DNA of 55,035 nucleotides from Gammaproteobacteria bacterium (lineage in GTDB: Bacteria; Pseudomonadota; Gammaproteobacteria; Steroidobacterales; Steroidobacteraceae), in contig PLUE01000021.1 of assembly GCA_003164785.1 (NCBI GenBank), forward strand, positions 1 through 55,035. Direction: 5' to 3'. This document shows positions 9,179 to 17,952 of the stretch, in pieces (position 1 is the stretch's first letter; each line of letters opens with the position of its first letter). The notes beneath the pieces were generated by a model. That model did no database searches and was not told where the DNA came from. It saw only the letters and a program-made list of their open reading frames with translations. The position numbers were made by a program, and so were the translations under genes.

Positions 9179-9376
9179 ATGACGACAAAAACTTTCAGGG
9201 TTACGTTACTCAAGAGCTTGCATGGCCAGCTGGCCAGCATTCGCAATTCGGCGCGCGGCCTGGGCCTGCGCCGGATCCGGCATAGCGTCGTGGTCGCGGA
9301 CACCCCGTCGAACCGCGGCATGGCGAATGCGGCGAGCCATCTGCTCCTCATCGAGCCTGCTGCAGGGAAAGTGTAA
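9179..9376 (+). CDS. rpmD: 50S ribosomal protein L30
   Basis: L30 is a small 23S rRNA-binding protein present in many but not all bacteria. The 65-residue product begins MTTKTFRVTLLKSLHGQ and contains the typical GLGLRRIRHSVVVADTPSNR. Its stop overlaps the ATG of rplO by one base (TAATG). Confidence 0.95.
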   Translation: MTTKTFRVTLLKSLHGQLASIRNSARGLGLRRIRHSVVVADTPSNRGMANAASHLLLIEPAAGKV

Positions 9377-9816
9377 TGCGCTTAAATACCATCAAGCCGG
9401 CTGCCGGCTCCAAAAAGACGCATCTGCGCGTCGGCCGCGGGGCATCCGCCGGCCAGGGAAAGACCTGCGGCCGCGGCGTCAAGGGACAACGCGCGCGCAA
9501 GGGCGGCTACCACAAGGTCGGCTTCGAAGGCGGCCAGATGCCGTTGCAGCGCCGGTTGCCCAAGATCGGCTTCAACTCGCACATGAAGGCATCGCGGGCG
9601 GAGTTGACGCTCACCGATTTGATGCGTGTGACGACGGATGAGGTCACGTTGGCCGGGCTGATCGAGGCGAACCTCGTCTCCGAGCAGACCAAGATCGTGA
9701 AGATCATCCTGTCGGGTACGGTGAGCAAGGCTTACGTCATCAAGGACAAGGTCATCACGGCAACCAAGGGTGCGAAGAGCGCCGTGGTTTCGGCCGGCGG
9801 CAGTTTCGCGGAATAA
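9376..9816 (+). CDS. rplO: 50S ribosomal protein L15
   Basis: L15 is an internal 50S assembly protein. The 146-residue product starts MRLNTIKPAAGSKKTHLRVG, followed by the glycine-rich basic segment GQGKTCGRGVKGQRARKGG and the globular C-terminal domain. Coupled to rpmD by a one-base overlap; secY follows after 12 bases. Confidence 0.97.
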   Translation: MRLNTIKPAAGSKKTHLRVGRGASAGQGKTCGRGVKGQRARKGGYHKVGFEGGQMPLQRRLPKIGFNSHMKASRAELTLTDLMRVTTDEVTLAGLIEANLVSEQTKIVKIILSGTVSKAYVIKDKVITATKGAKSAVVSAGGSFAE

Positions 9817-9828
9817 AGAGACTCAAGA

Positions 9829-11181
9829 GTGGCCACTTCAAGCACCAATGCCGCCTCGGCACTAGGGGACATGACCCGCTTCGCAGAAATGCGCAAGCGT
9901 CTGTGGTTCCTGCTGGGTGCTTTGGTCGTGTATCGCGTGGGCACGTTCATCCCGGTGCCGGGGATCGATGCCGCACGGTTCGCCGCGTTCTTCTCGACCC
10001 AGCAGGGGACGCTGCTGGGCATGTTCAACATGTTCTCGGGCGGTGCACTGCAGCGGTTCAGCATTTTCGCGCTCAACGTGATGCCCTACATCACGGCCTC
10101 GATCATCATTCAGATGGCATCCATGGTGTACCCGCCCTGGGCACAGATCCGCAAGGATGGCGAGTCGGGCCGGCGCAAACTCATGCAGTACACGCGCTAC
10201 GGCACGGTGTTTCTGGCTGCGTTCCAAGGCTTCGGGGCTGCGCTGGCCATCCAGAATTCGGGCGGTAACCTGGTTCCCAACCCGGGCCCCCAGTTCCTGT
10301 TCATCGCCACGGTGTCCATCGTCACCGGCACGATGTTCGTCATGTGGCTGGGTGAGCAGATCACGGAACGGGGCATCGGCAACGGCATCACCATGATCAT
10401 CGTGGCCGGTATCGTCGCAGGGCTACCACGAGCCATCGGCAACACATTGGAGATGGTGCGTTCCGGCGAAATGGATCCGCTGGTCGTGTTGTTGATCGTC
10501 GTCGCGGTGGTGTTGGTCACGTTGTTCTGCGTATTCGTCGAGCGAGCCCAGCGCAAGATCCAAGTGAACTATGCGAAGCGGCAGGTCGGTCGGCGCATGA
10601 TGCAGGGCCAGAGCACGCATCTGCCGTTCAAGCTCAACATGGCCGGCGTCATTCCGCCGATCTTCGCCTCCAGTCTTCTGGTCTTCCCGGCCACGATCGC
10701 GCAGTTTTTCGGCAACAGCCCGACTCCGAACGCCATACAGCGGACCTTGCAAAAGGTCGCCCAGATCCTCAGTATCGGTCAGCCGCTGCACGTGATCCTG
10801 TTCGCGGCGCTCATCATCGGTTTTGCATTCTTCTACGTGGCGTTGGTATACGACGCCCGTGACACGGCCGAGAACTTGAAGAAGGCAGGCGCCTTCATTC
10901 CGGGCATCCGGCCCGGCCAGCAGACGGGCGACTATCTCGACAAGGTGCTGACCCGCCTGACCCTGTGGGGCGGTCTGTACATCATGATCGTCTGTCTGCT
11001 GCCAGAAATCATTCGTATGGTGAACCCGAGCATTCCGTTCCAGTTCGGGGGCACTTCTTTGTTAATTATCGTCGTGGGTGTCATGGATTTCGTCGCACAA
11101 GCGTCGTCGCACATGATGTCGCACCAATATGAGGGCCTGATGAAAAAGGCCAGCCTGCGGGGCATCGGGAGTAAGAAATGA
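9829..11181 (+). CDS. secY: Preprotein translocase subunit SecY
   Basis: SecY forms the channel of the SecYEG translocon in the inner membrane. The 450-residue product has the ten hydrophobic segments of the family, the first containing PVPGIDAA after it and a conserved cytosolic loop ending [13 protein letters not shown]. The start codon is GTG at 9829. Placement at the end of the spc operon is standard. Its TGA overlaps the ATG of rpmJ. Confidence 0.98.
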   Translation: MATSSTNAASALGDMTRFAEMRKRLWFLLGALVVYRVGTFIPVPGIDAARFAAFFSTQQGTLLGMFNMFSGGALQRFSIFALNVMPYITASIIIQMASMVYPPWAQIRKDGESGRRKLMQYTRYGTVFLAAFQGFGAALAIQNSGGNLVPNPGPQFLFIATVSIVTGTMFVMWLGEQITERGIGNGITMIIVAGIVAGLPRAIGNTLEMVRSGEMDPLVVLLIVVAVVLVTLFCVFVERAQRKIQVNYAKRQVGRRMMQGQSTHLPFKLNMAGVIPPIFASSLLVFPATIAQFFGNSPTPNAIQRTLQKVAQILSIGQPLHVILFAALIIGFAFFYVALVYDARDTAENLKKAGAFIPGIRPGQQTGDYLDKVLTRLTLWGGLYIMIVCLLPEIIRMVNPSIPFQFGGTSLLIIVVGVMDFVAQASSHMMSHQYEGLMKKASLRGIGSKK

Positions 11182-11294
11182 AAGTTCGTCCTTCGGTGAA
11201 GAAGATCTGCAAGAACTGCAAAGTCGTGCGACGGCGCGGGATCGTCTACATCATTTGTTCGTCGGACGCCCGGCACAAACAGCGCCAGGGTTGA
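11178..11294 (+). CDS. rpmJ: 50S ribosomal protein L36 (zinc-binding form)
   Basis: A 38-residue product reading [19 protein letters not shown] onward. It carries the zinc ligand set C11, C14, C27 and H33 of the C-plus form of L36. The ATG overlaps the secY stop (ATGA at 11178-11181), so it is co-translated with secY and closes the spc operon. Confidence 0.95.
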   Translation: MKVRPSVKKICKNCKVVRRRGIVYIICSSDARHKQRQG

Positions 11295-11317
11295 TTGCAT
11301 TGCACAAGACTAGTGAA

Positions 11318-11346
11318 TTGATATCCGAGCGTTTTTCAAATATACT
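11318..11346 (+). promoter_or_regulatory. Promoter of the alpha operon
   Basis: TTGATA at 11318-11323 and TATACT at 11341-11346 are separated by exactly 17 bases, a strong sigma-70 type match. The predicted start near 11353 would leave a leader of only about 31 bases before rpsM, including GGAG at 11374-11377. The gap between rpmJ and rpsM is 89 bases and non-coding. Confidence 0.7.
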
Positions 11347-11383
11347 TGCGCGCTTTTTCGCGTGCGCTGTGGTGGAGAAATAG

Positions 11384-11764
11384 ATGGCGCGTATCGCCGG
11401 CATTAACATTCCGATGAACAAGCATGTCGTCATCGGTTTAACCCACATTTTTGGCGTTGGCAACAGCCGCGCGGTTCGCATTTGCGATGCCGCAGGGGTC
11501 AAGCACAGCGTCAAGGTGAAGGACCTGACCGACGCCGAAGTGGCATCGCTCCGCTCTCAGGTCGCGAAATTCGCGGTCGAGGGCGATTTGCGCCGCGAGG
11601 TGTCCATGAACATCAAGCGTCTGATGGATTTGGGCTGCTACCGCGGCATCCGTCATCGGAAGGGCTTGCCGATGCGGGGTCAACGGACCCGCACGAACGC
11701 ACGCACCCGCAAGGGCCCGCGCAAGCAGGCAGTGAAGATGAACGCTCAAGTGGGCAAGGCATAA
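11384..11764 (+). CDS. rpsM: 30S ribosomal protein S13
   Basis: S13 contacts the P-site tRNA and forms intersubunit bridges. The 126-residue product starts [19 protein letters not shown] and includes the helix-two-turns-helix region and the basic tail [17 protein letters not shown]. First gene of the alpha operon, behind the promoter at 11318-11346. Confidence 0.97.
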   Translation: MARIAGINIPMNKHVVIGLTHIFGVGNSRAVRICDAAGVKHSVKVKDLTDAEVASLRSQVAKFAVEGDLRREVSMNIKRLMDLGCYRGIRHRKGLPMRGQRTRTNARTRKGPRKQAVKMNAQVGKA

Positions 11765-11768
11765 GACC

Positions 11769-12182
11769 ATGGCTGATCAGAAGCAACAGAACGAAAAGGG
11801 CGGCAACAAGCCGGCCCGCAAGAAGGTGCGCAAGAATGTGCTCGACGCGATTGCGCACGTGCACGCGTCCTTCAACAACACGATCATCACGATCACCGAT
11901 CGCCAGGGCAATACGTTGTCGTGGGCGACGTCGGGCGGTTGCGGCTTTCGCGGCTCGCGCAAGTCGACTCCGTTCGCCGCCCAGGTGGCAGCGGAGCGGG
12001 CCGGCAACGCGGCGCAGGAACACGGCGTGAAGAACGTCGAGGTTCGGGTCATGGGCCCTGGCCCGGGTCGGGAGTCCGCTGTGCGGGCGTTGAACGGCTG
12101 CGGATTGAAGATCACGAACATTGAGGACGTGACTCCGATCCCCCATAACGGTTGCCGCCCGCCCAAAAAGCGCCGCGTTTAA
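11769..12182 (+). CDS. rpsK: 30S ribosomal protein S11
   Basis: S11 lies on the 30S platform at the mRNA exit. The 137-residue product has a lysine-rich N-terminus, then [20 protein letters not shown] and the conserved [14 protein letters not shown] and [13 protein letters not shown] segments. Length is slightly above the E. coli protein because of the N-terminal basic stretch. Confidence 0.97.
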   Translation: MADQKQQNEKGGNKPARKKVRKNVLDAIAHVHASFNNTIITITDRQGNTLSWATSGGCGFRGSRKSTPFAAQVAAERAGNAAQEHGVKNVEVRVMGPGPGRESAVRALNGCGLKITNIEDVTPIPHNGCRPPKKRRV

Positions 12183-12200
12183 TCGTTTGCAAGAGTTTCC

Positions 12201-12217
12201 GCGCAGACGGTCTGCGC
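12201..12217 (+). repeat. Hairpin between rpsK and rpsD
   Basis: gcgcaga (12201-12207) pairs with tctgcgc (12211-12217) around a 3-base loop in the 69-base gap between rpsK and rpsD. No T-run follows. A similar small hairpin, tcgcag/ctgcga at 12912-12917 and 12924-12929, lies in the rpsD-rpoA gap. Confidence 0.5.
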
Positions 12218-12251
12218 TTGTGATTACCGAAAGTTCGCTCAAGGGTTTGTA

Positions 12252-12875
12252 ATGGCAAAGTACACCGGTCCGAAATGCAAGCTGTCTCGTCGCGAGGGAA
12301 CGGATCTGTTCCTGAAGAGCGGCGTGAAGCCCCTCGAGTCGAAGTGCAAGCTCGAAGTGCCGCCCGGCGGCGTGAAGAGCGAGCGCAAGCAGCGTTTGTC
12401 CGAGTACGGCCTGCAGCTGCGCGAGAAGCAGAAGCTGCGGCGCATGTACGGGGTGCTCGAGCGCCAGTTCCGTAATTACTACCAGAAGGCCGCGGGTCGG
12501 CCCGGCGCCACCGGCGAGACCTTGCTGCAGTTCCTGGAATGTCGTCTCGACAACGTCGTCTACCGCATGGGCTTTGCGGCCACGCGCGCGGAGGCGCGTC
12601 AGTTGGTGAGCCACAAGGCGATCCTGGTCAACAGCAAGCTGGTGAACATCGCCTCGTACCAGTGCAAGGCGGGTGACGTCATCAATTTGAAGGAAAAGGC
12701 CCAGAAGCAGACGCGCATTCAGGCAGCCTTGACCATTGCCGCCCAAGTCGGGTTTCCGGACTGGGTCGAGGTGGACGAGAAGAAGTTCTCGGGGATCCTC
12801 AAGTCGGTTCCCGATCGGCAGGAATTCCTGCCCGACATCAACGAGAGTCTGGTCGTCGAACTGTACTCGAAGTAA
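12252..12875 (+). CDS. rpsD: 30S ribosomal protein S4
   Basis: S4 starts 30S assembly and in E. coli represses the alpha operon. The 207-residue product starts [19 protein letters not shown] and contains the S4 RNA-binding domain ([28 protein letters not shown]). Length is typical of the proteobacterial zinc-free form. Confidence 0.97.
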   Translation: MAKYTGPKCKLSRREGTDLFLKSGVKPLESKCKLEVPPGGVKSERKQRLSEYGLQLREKQKLRRMYGVLERQFRNYYQKAAGRPGATGETLLQFLECRLDNVVYRMGFAATRAEARQLVSHKAILVNSKLVNIASYQCKAGDVINLKEKAQKQTRIQAALTIAAQVGFPDWVEVDEKKFSGILKSVPDRQEFLPDINESLVVELYSK

Positions 12876-12962
12876 GGATTGGCTCGAGCCAAGCAATTAG
12901 CAAGTAACGCATCGCAGCCTCTTCTGCGACGTTTCCGCGGTCAGTTAACGTAGGTGATATCC

Positions 12963-13967
12963 ATGCAGGGATCGATCAATGAGTTTTTGAAGCCCCGGGT
13001 TGTCAAGGTACAGCCCGTGTCGCCGCGCCATGCGCGCATCGTGATCGAACCGTTTGAACGCGGCTTTGGTCATACGTTGGGCAATGCCCTGCGCCGAGTG
13101 CTGCTATCCTCGCTGCCGGGAGCGGCGATCACTGAGATCGAAATCGAGGGCGTGCTGCACGAGTACACCGCCATCGAGGGCGTGCAGGAAGACGTCGTCG
13201 ACATTTTGTTGAACCTGAAGGCCGTGGCCATCCGCATGCACACCCGCGACGTTGCGGAAGTGCGCCTGCACAAGAAAGGCCCTGGCCCCGTCACCGCCGG
13301 CGATATCTCCGGCGACCACGACATCGAAATTTTGAATCCGGACCTGGTCATCGCGAATCTGACGAAGGCCGGCGAGTTGTCCATGTCGTTGAAGGTCGAG
13401 CGTGGCCGTGGCTACCGTCCGGCGGCACAGCGCATGGCTTTCGAGGAGCAGACCCGCGCCATCGGCCGGCTGCAACTCGATGCCTCGTTCAGCCCGGTGC
13501 GCAAGGTGACGTACAACGTCGAGAGCGCCCGCGTCGAACAGCGCACCGACTTGGACAAGCTGATTTTGGATATCGAGACGAATGGCACCATCGATCCGGA
13601 AGAGGCCATCCGGCGCGCCGGTGGGATCCTCAAGGATCAGTTGTCAGTGTTCGTGGACCTGCAGGGTCAGGACGAGTCGACCGCGAAGGCCACCGAGACC
13701 CAGTTCGATCCGATCCTGTTGCGTCCGGTCGACGAGTTGGAGCTCACGGTCCGCAGCGCGAATTGCCTGAAGGCCGAGAACATTCACTACATCGGTGATC
13801 TGGTGCAGCGCACCGAGGTCGAGCTGCTGCGCACGCCGAACCTCGGCAAGAAGTCGCTGACCGAGATCAAAGAGGTGCTGGAGAGCCATGGGTTGACTCT
13901 CGGCATGCGTATCGACAATTGGCCGCCCCCGGGCTTGAAGCGCGACGACGAGCGCGACGGCATCTGA
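12963..13967 (+). CDS. rpoA: DNA-directed RNA polymerase subunit alpha
   Basis: The alpha subunit nucleates RNA polymerase assembly and binds UP elements and activators. The start is the ATG at 12963 ([14 protein letters not shown]), matching the E. coli start and preceded by AGGTGA; a GTG 9 bases upstream is less likely. The 334-residue product has the N-terminal dimer domain ([17 protein letters not shown]) and the C-terminal domain ([18 protein letters not shown]). Confidence 0.98.
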   Translation: MQGSINEFLKPRVVKVQPVSPRHARIVIEPFERGFGHTLGNALRRVLLSSLPGAAITEIEIEGVLHEYTAIEGVQEDVVDILLNLKAVAIRMHTRDVAEVRLHKKGPGPVTAGDISGDHDIEILNPDLVIANLTKAGELSMSLKVERGRGYRPAAQRMAFEEQTRAIGRLQLDASFSPVRKVTYNVESARVEQRTDLDKLILDIETNGTIDPEEAIRRAGGILKDQLSVFVDLQGQDESTAKATETQFDPILLRPVDELELTVRSANCLKAENIHYIGDLVQRTEVELLRTPNLGKKSLTEIKEVLESHGLTLGMRIDNWPPPGLKRDDERDGI

Positions 13968-14035
13968 TAGATCCGGCGCGCTCCGTCGGGAGCCGGTCAG
14001 GGTTACCAGCGATTCACCAGTTAAGGTTTTAGAAA

Positions 14036-14524
14036 ATGCGTCACAGAAACAGCGGCCGTCAGTTATCGGTCAACTCATCCCACCGCCACGCGTTGTTGCG
14101 CAACATGGCAACGTCGCTGCTGCGCCACGAGACCATCCGCACCACGGTTCCGAAGGCGAAGGAATTGCGCCGCGTGGTCGAGCCTCTCATCACGATGGCG
14201 AAGGTCGACACCCAGGCCAAGCGCCGATTGGCGTTTTCGCGGCTGCGTGACGAGGCCGTGGTTGAGAAGCTGTTCACCGATCTGGGTCCTCGCTTCAAGG
14301 CCCGTGCCGGTGGATACACGCGGATTTTGAAGATGGAGCCGCGTCCCGGTGACAACGCGGACATGGCTCTGATGCAGTTGACGGAACTGATCGCGGTCAC
14401 TGCCGCCAAGGATGAGTCCGCCGATGCGGGCGCCAAGGCGCCGAAGAAGAAATCCAAGAAGGACGCGCCGGCCGAAGAGGGCACTGCTGAGCCGAAGCGT
14501 CGCAAGGCCAAGTCTGCTGCGTAA
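14036..14524 (+). CDS. rplQ: 50S ribosomal protein L17, with basic tail
   Basis: L17 lies at the bottom of the 50S near the tunnel exit. Residues 1-120 match the family ([40 protein letters not shown]). The product is 162 residues, about 35 longer than E. coli L17; the extra C-terminus alternates Lys/Ala/Glu and is low complexity. Last gene of the alpha operon, followed by a terminator. Confidence 0.96.
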   Translation: MRHRNSGRQLSVNSSHRHALLRNMATSLLRHETIRTTVPKAKELRRVVEPLITMAKVDTQAKRRLAFSRLRDEAVVEKLFTDLGPRFKARAGGYTRILKMEPRPGDNADMALMQLTELIAVTAAKDESADAGAKAPKKKSKKDAPAEEGTAEPKRRKAKSAA

Positions 14525-14549
14525 GCTGGCCGGTTGAGTGGCTTCGGTG

Positions 14550-14595
14550 AACCCGCCGATTCTCGTACCCGAGGATCGGCGGGTTTCTTCGTTTT
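14550..14595 (+). terminator. Intrinsic terminator of the alpha operon
   Basis: acccgccgat (14551-14560) pairs with atcggcgggt (14575-14584), with a small inner stem ctcg/cgag, followed by a T-rich run to 14595. It ends the ribosomal cluster and separates it from the convergent pepQ. Confidence 0.9.
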
Positions 14596-14604
14596 GGGGG
14601 TGAG

Positions 14605-15927
14605 TCAGGCGGCCAGACGTGAGAAGGCGTCCCGGGTGAGATTTTCCGGCGTGCCGCCGGTCGTCACCACGTTATCCTCGATGCGGATTCCGCCGAAGGG
14701 CCTGAGTTCGTCGACGATCGTCCAATCGATGAGCGACTTGTTGGGCCCCTCGTGGGCTGCCTTCAGCAGCGAGTCAATGAAGTAGATGCCGGGCTCCACG
14801 GTGACCACCACGCCGGGCTCGAGCATGCGGGTCAGGCGAAGGTAGGGGTGTCCGTCGGGCCGCTTGCGTACACCGCCCTCGAGGTCGCCCATGATGCCGC
14901 CGACGTCATGCACCTGGAGGCCTAGCAGGTGTCCGATGCCGTGGGGAAAAAAGACGCTCGTCAAGCCGCGTTCCAACGCTTCATTGCCCGATACGCGGGT
15001 CAGTCCGATGTCGTGCATGGCGTCGCCGAGGATCCTGTGTGCCGACAGATGTACCTCGCGGTAGTCCTTTGCCGGGAGGATCTCGGAGCATAGACGGAGC
15101 TGGCTGGCGTTCATGATGGCGATGAGGTCGGCGAAGCGACCTGGGCCGGCCGCATAGGAGCGCGTTATATCGGATGCATAGCCCCGGTATTGGGCGCCGG
15201 CATCGATCAAGAAGGATCGCATGGTGTGCGGCGCGCGCCGTTCCAAATGCTGGTAATGCAGCACGGCGGCATTTTCGTTGTACGCCACGATGTTGTTGTA
15301 GGGCAATTCCTCCTCGCGCTGCGCGCAGGCGGCCAGGTAGCGCATGTGCACCTCGTATTCGGATGCGCCGGCGCGAAATGCGGCCAGCGCAGCCTGGTGG
15401 CCGCGGGCTCCCAAATCACTCGCGTGGCGCATGCATTCGATTTCGTACGGGGTCTTCACCGCGCGGTCGTAGTGCAGGCGGCTCAGCAGAGCGGGGTTGT
15501 TGATCGAATCGACCCCCGCGTCGACATGGCCGGGTCCGACGAACGCCACGCGTCCGAGCTCCGCCCAATGGATGGGCGCCATGGTCGCATCCGTCATGGG
15601 GATCAGTTCGACGGCATCGGTCCAACGGCCCCGGGGCAGGGTTGCCGGTTTGTGCCAGAAGTCGTCGGGCTGGTGGAACAGCACGCGCGGACGGCTCCCC
15701 GGTTGGTAAATCAGCAAACACCGTGGATTGTCGACGATCGGCACCCAGGCTTTGAAGTGCGGATTCACCTTATAGGGGTAGTCCTGATCATCGAGAAATT
15801 GCACAGGTGGGCTGCCGGCCTGGATCACCAATGCATCGAAACCGGTGGCAGCCAATGACCGATCGGTCCGGTCTTTAACGGTCTGTAAGTGCTCTTCATA
15901 GAGCTGGTCCAGGCTGTCTACAGTCAC
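14605..15927 (-). CDS. pepQ: Xaa-Pro dipeptidase
   Basis: PepQ is a cytosolic metallopeptidase of family M24B that cleaves Xaa-Pro dipeptides. The product is similar in length and sequence to E. coli PepQ (FLDDQDYPYKVNPHFKAW near the start). It carries the pita-bread metal ligands: D in FLIDAGAQY and D in SDITRSY, H in FFPHGIGHLLG, E in TVEPGIYF and E in GIRIEDNVV. I start at the GTG at 15927 (VTVDSLDQL), which has GAGGAG just upstream, giving 440 residues. It is transcribed toward rplQ. Confidence 0.95.
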   Translation of the reverse strand: MTVDSLDQLYEEHLQTVKDRTDRSLAATGFDALVIQAGSPPVQFLDDQDYPYKVNPHFKAWVPIVDNPRCLLIYQPGSRPRVLFHQPDDFWHKPATLPRGRWTDAVELIPMTDATMAPIHWAELGRVAFVGPGHVDAGVDSINNPALLSRLHYDRAVKTPYEIECMRHASDLGARGHQAALAAFRAGASEYEVHMRYLAACAQREEELPYNNIVAYNENAAVLHYQHLERRAPHTMRSFLIDAGAQYRGYASDITRSYAAGPGRFADLIAIMNASQLRLCSEILPAKDYREVHLSAHRILGDAMHDIGLTRVSGNEALERGLTSVFFPHGIGHLLGLQVHDVGGIMGDLEGGVRKRPDGHPYLRLTRMLEPGVVVTVEPGIYFIDSLLKAAHEGPNKSLIDWTIVDELRPFGGIRIEDNVVTTGGTPENLTRDAFSRLAA

Positions 15928-16165
15928 GCTGACTCCTCGTAATGGCACAAATTCGGTGCAAAGTATGCGCCACACCCGGCCCCGCCTGCGGGGGCTTCGA
16001 GCGCCTTACCAACCCCTTCCCACGTTACAGGCCGTCCATTAACGGCGAAAGAGATATGAAATTGGGGGAAAACACTCTAAAATCGAGCGCGACATCTGGG
16101 TGGAAGCCCCAGACACACACTCGGCCTTTTCCTTTTATCATTAAATATTTCTGGGGTATCGATAG
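15928..16165. other. Divergent intergenic region, pepQ and lipoprotein
   Basis: This 238-base stretch separates the divergent pepQ and lipoprotein genes and must hold both promoters. No coding sequence is convincing. A stem tctggg/cccaga lies near 16094-16112. A possible -10 element TAAAAT lies at 16078-16083, but I found no well-placed -35 partner. Confidence 0.4.
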
Positions 16166-16387
16166 ATGAAGACCAAACTTGCTTTAAGCGCTTTTGTCGC
16201 TGCATTGGTGTTAAGCGCCTGCGGCAGCAAGACCGAGGCTCCTGCTCCCACGACTGACACGACTCCGCCGCCTGCTGCGGCGTCCGATTCGGCCGCCAGC
16301 TCCGCTGCCGACTCTGCCGCCGCCGCCAGCGCCGCTGCCGATGCCGCGTCCTCTGCAGCCTCCGCTGCCGCAGCACCGAAGCCGTAG
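16166..16387 (+). CDS. Small Ala/Ser-rich lipoprotein
   Basis: A 73-residue product with a lipoprotein signal peptide (MKTKLALSAFVAALVLSAC; lipobox LSAC, cysteine at 19). The mature part is about 55 residues, almost only Ala, Ser, Asp, Thr and Pro, and ends APKP. It has no recognised domain. The Ala-rich second half repeats short SAAD/SAAA units and could be helical. It is flanked by its own terminator, so it is likely a single-gene transcript. An envelope structural role is possible but is inference. Confidence 0.8.
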   Translation: MKTKLALSAFVAALVLSACGSKTEAPAPTTDTTPPPAAASDSAASSAADSAAAASAAADAASSAASAAAAPKP

Positions 16388-16402
16388 ACGCTTCGCGCTG
16401 AT

Positions 16403-16453
16403 ACACAGCCCGGCGGACGGCCCTAGGGGCTCGTCCGGACGGGCTGTGTTTTT
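16403..16453 (+). terminator. Intrinsic terminator after the lipoprotein
   Basis: acacagcccg (16403-16412) pairs perfectly with cgggctgtgt (16440-16449), with two further inner stems (ggacg/cgtcc, gccc/gggc), and is followed by TTTTT. A strong rho-independent terminator. Confidence 0.9.
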
Positions 16454-16469
16454 ATGAGGCTCAAGGAAA

Positions 16470-16997
16470 GTGCCTTCATTTCTCGTCAGCATTCGCGATT
16501 GTAGGCACTCGAAAACGGATCGCCGGTGGATCCAGGAGACTTACGACGAATACCTGGACTCGTTGTCCGGCCTGAACACGGGGCTGTTCTCGGTACTGGG
16601 TGCGGACAGCCGGCGGGAACACGAAATCTTTGCCCACTGGTTCGCGAACGATCAGTCTCATCCCTTATTGATCCTGAAGGGGGCCGATCCCGTCGGGTTT
16701 GCGTTGGTTACCCGTCCGCGGATCCCCGCCGCCGGTGAGCCCGTGGCGAACTTCACCATGTCGGAATTTTTCGTACGCAAGATTCATCGTCGCGCGGGTG
16801 TCGGACGGGACGCCGCGACGCTGATATTCGACCGCTTCGCCGGCAACTGGGAGATCGTCGAGTACCAGCGAAACCCCGGCGCGGTCACGTTTTGGCGGCG
16901 GGTGCTCTCCACCTACGGCAAGGGGCTGTTCACCGAGCGCTCGCGGAACGGCGAAGTCCGGCAACGCTTCACGAGCGGGAAGTCGGAGGCCCGATGA
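16470..16997 (+). CDS. GNAT-family acetyltransferase-like protein
   Basis: The 175-residue product shows a GNAT pattern: an N-terminal strand-helix region, the segment VGFALVTRPR, then HRRAGVGRDAATLIFDRF, which fits the acetyl-CoA binding R-x-x-G-x-G/A loop and its helix. WEIVEYQRNPGAVTFWRRV resembles the late GNAT motif. The start codon is GTG at 16470. The substrate is unknown. It is 64 bases upstream of the HDOD gene on the same strand. Confidence 0.75.
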   Translation: MPSFLVSIRDCRHSKTDRRWIQETYDEYLDSLSGLNTGLFSVLGADSRREHEIFAHWFANDQSHPLLILKGADPVGFALVTRPRIPAAGEPVANFTMSEFFVRKIHRRAGVGRDAATLIFDRFAGNWEIVEYQRNPGAVTFWRRVLSTYGKGLFTERSRNGEVRQRFTSGKSEAR

Positions 16998-17061
16998 CAA
17001 CTCAAGTATCGCACGCCAGGGTCGATAAATGCCTTGCCGGCCCTGAACAGCGAGCTGCATC

Positions 17062-17937
17062 GTGACGAGTACGCAGGAATCACCCAACCAGCCGGACATT
17101 GCATTCGCATTCGTTCAGTCGCTGGCCGGCGAGTTATCCGCGGGCAAGGTCGATCTACCCTCGTTTCCAGAGGTCGCGGTGCGCGTTCGCCGGATATTGT
17201 CCGATCCAAAATCCTCCATCGAGCAGGTGGTGCGTGTGGTCGGCTCCGAGCCGGCCCTGGCGGCCCGATTGATGCGCATCGCCAATTCGGCATCGCTCAA
17301 CCGCAGCGGCCGGGCGGTTGCCGATTTACGGACCGCGATCAACCGCATCGGCTACAACATGGTGCGCAGCGCCTCCATTTCCTTCGCGATGGCGCAGATC
17401 CGCAGCGCCAACAAAATCGCAGGGCTCGAGCACTACCTCACCGACCTGTGGCAGCGAAGCACCTTGGTGGCGGCATTTGCCTTCGTGATTGCCCGCACCT
17501 GCTCCAAGGTGAATCCAGACGAGGCGATGCTCGGCGGCATGATGCACGGCATCGGCAAGCTCTATGTGCTGACCCGGGCCACCCGTCATCCCGAGTTGTT
17601 CGCGGACAATGCCGTCTTGGATGGACTCATCAGCGACTGGCACGCGTCGATTGGCAAAGCCATCCTCGAGAACTGGGATTTCTCGGAAGAGCTGGCCAAT
17701 GCGGTCGGCGACCAGGACGATCACAACAACGAGGAGGCGGGGCCTGCCAGGCTTCACGACGTCATCGCGATCGCCATTCTGATGGCATCGTATGCCGCTG
17801 ATCTCGTCGGTCTCGAATTGGCGCTCCACGACCTCCCCGGCGCCGAGCGCCTGGGGTTGACCGCGGCGAAGACCGCAATCGTGATGAAGGAATGCGCGGC
17901 CGAAGTCGCCGCGCTCAACTACGCCCTGGGTGATTAG
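17062..17937 (+). CDS. HDOD domain protein
   Basis: The 291-residue product, starting with GTG, contains one HDOD domain (roughly residues 30-230): LPSFPEVAVRVRRILSD, then ALAARLMRIANSASLN and AINRIGYNMVRS, a classical HDOD pattern. The site that would be HD in a phosphodiesterase reads GGMMHGIGKL, so the aspartate is missing, as is normal for this non-catalytic family. HDOD proteins usually act in signalling. No kinase, GGDEF or receiver domain is attached or adjacent. Confidence 0.85.
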   Translation: MTSTQESPNQPDIAFAFVQSLAGELSAGKVDLPSFPEVAVRVRRILSDPKSSIEQVVRVVGSEPALAARLMRIANSASLNRSGRAVADLRTAINRIGYNMVRSASISFAMAQIRSANKIAGLEHYLTDLWQRSTLVAAFAFVIARTCSKVNPDEAMLGGMMHGIGKLYVLTRATRHPELFADNAVLDGLISDWHASIGKAILENWDFSEELANAVGDQDDHNNEEAGPARLHDVIAIAILMASYAADLVGLELALHDLPGAERLGLTAAKTAIVMKECAAEVAALNYALGD

Positions 17938-17952
17938 GCTCCGGGCGATTTG

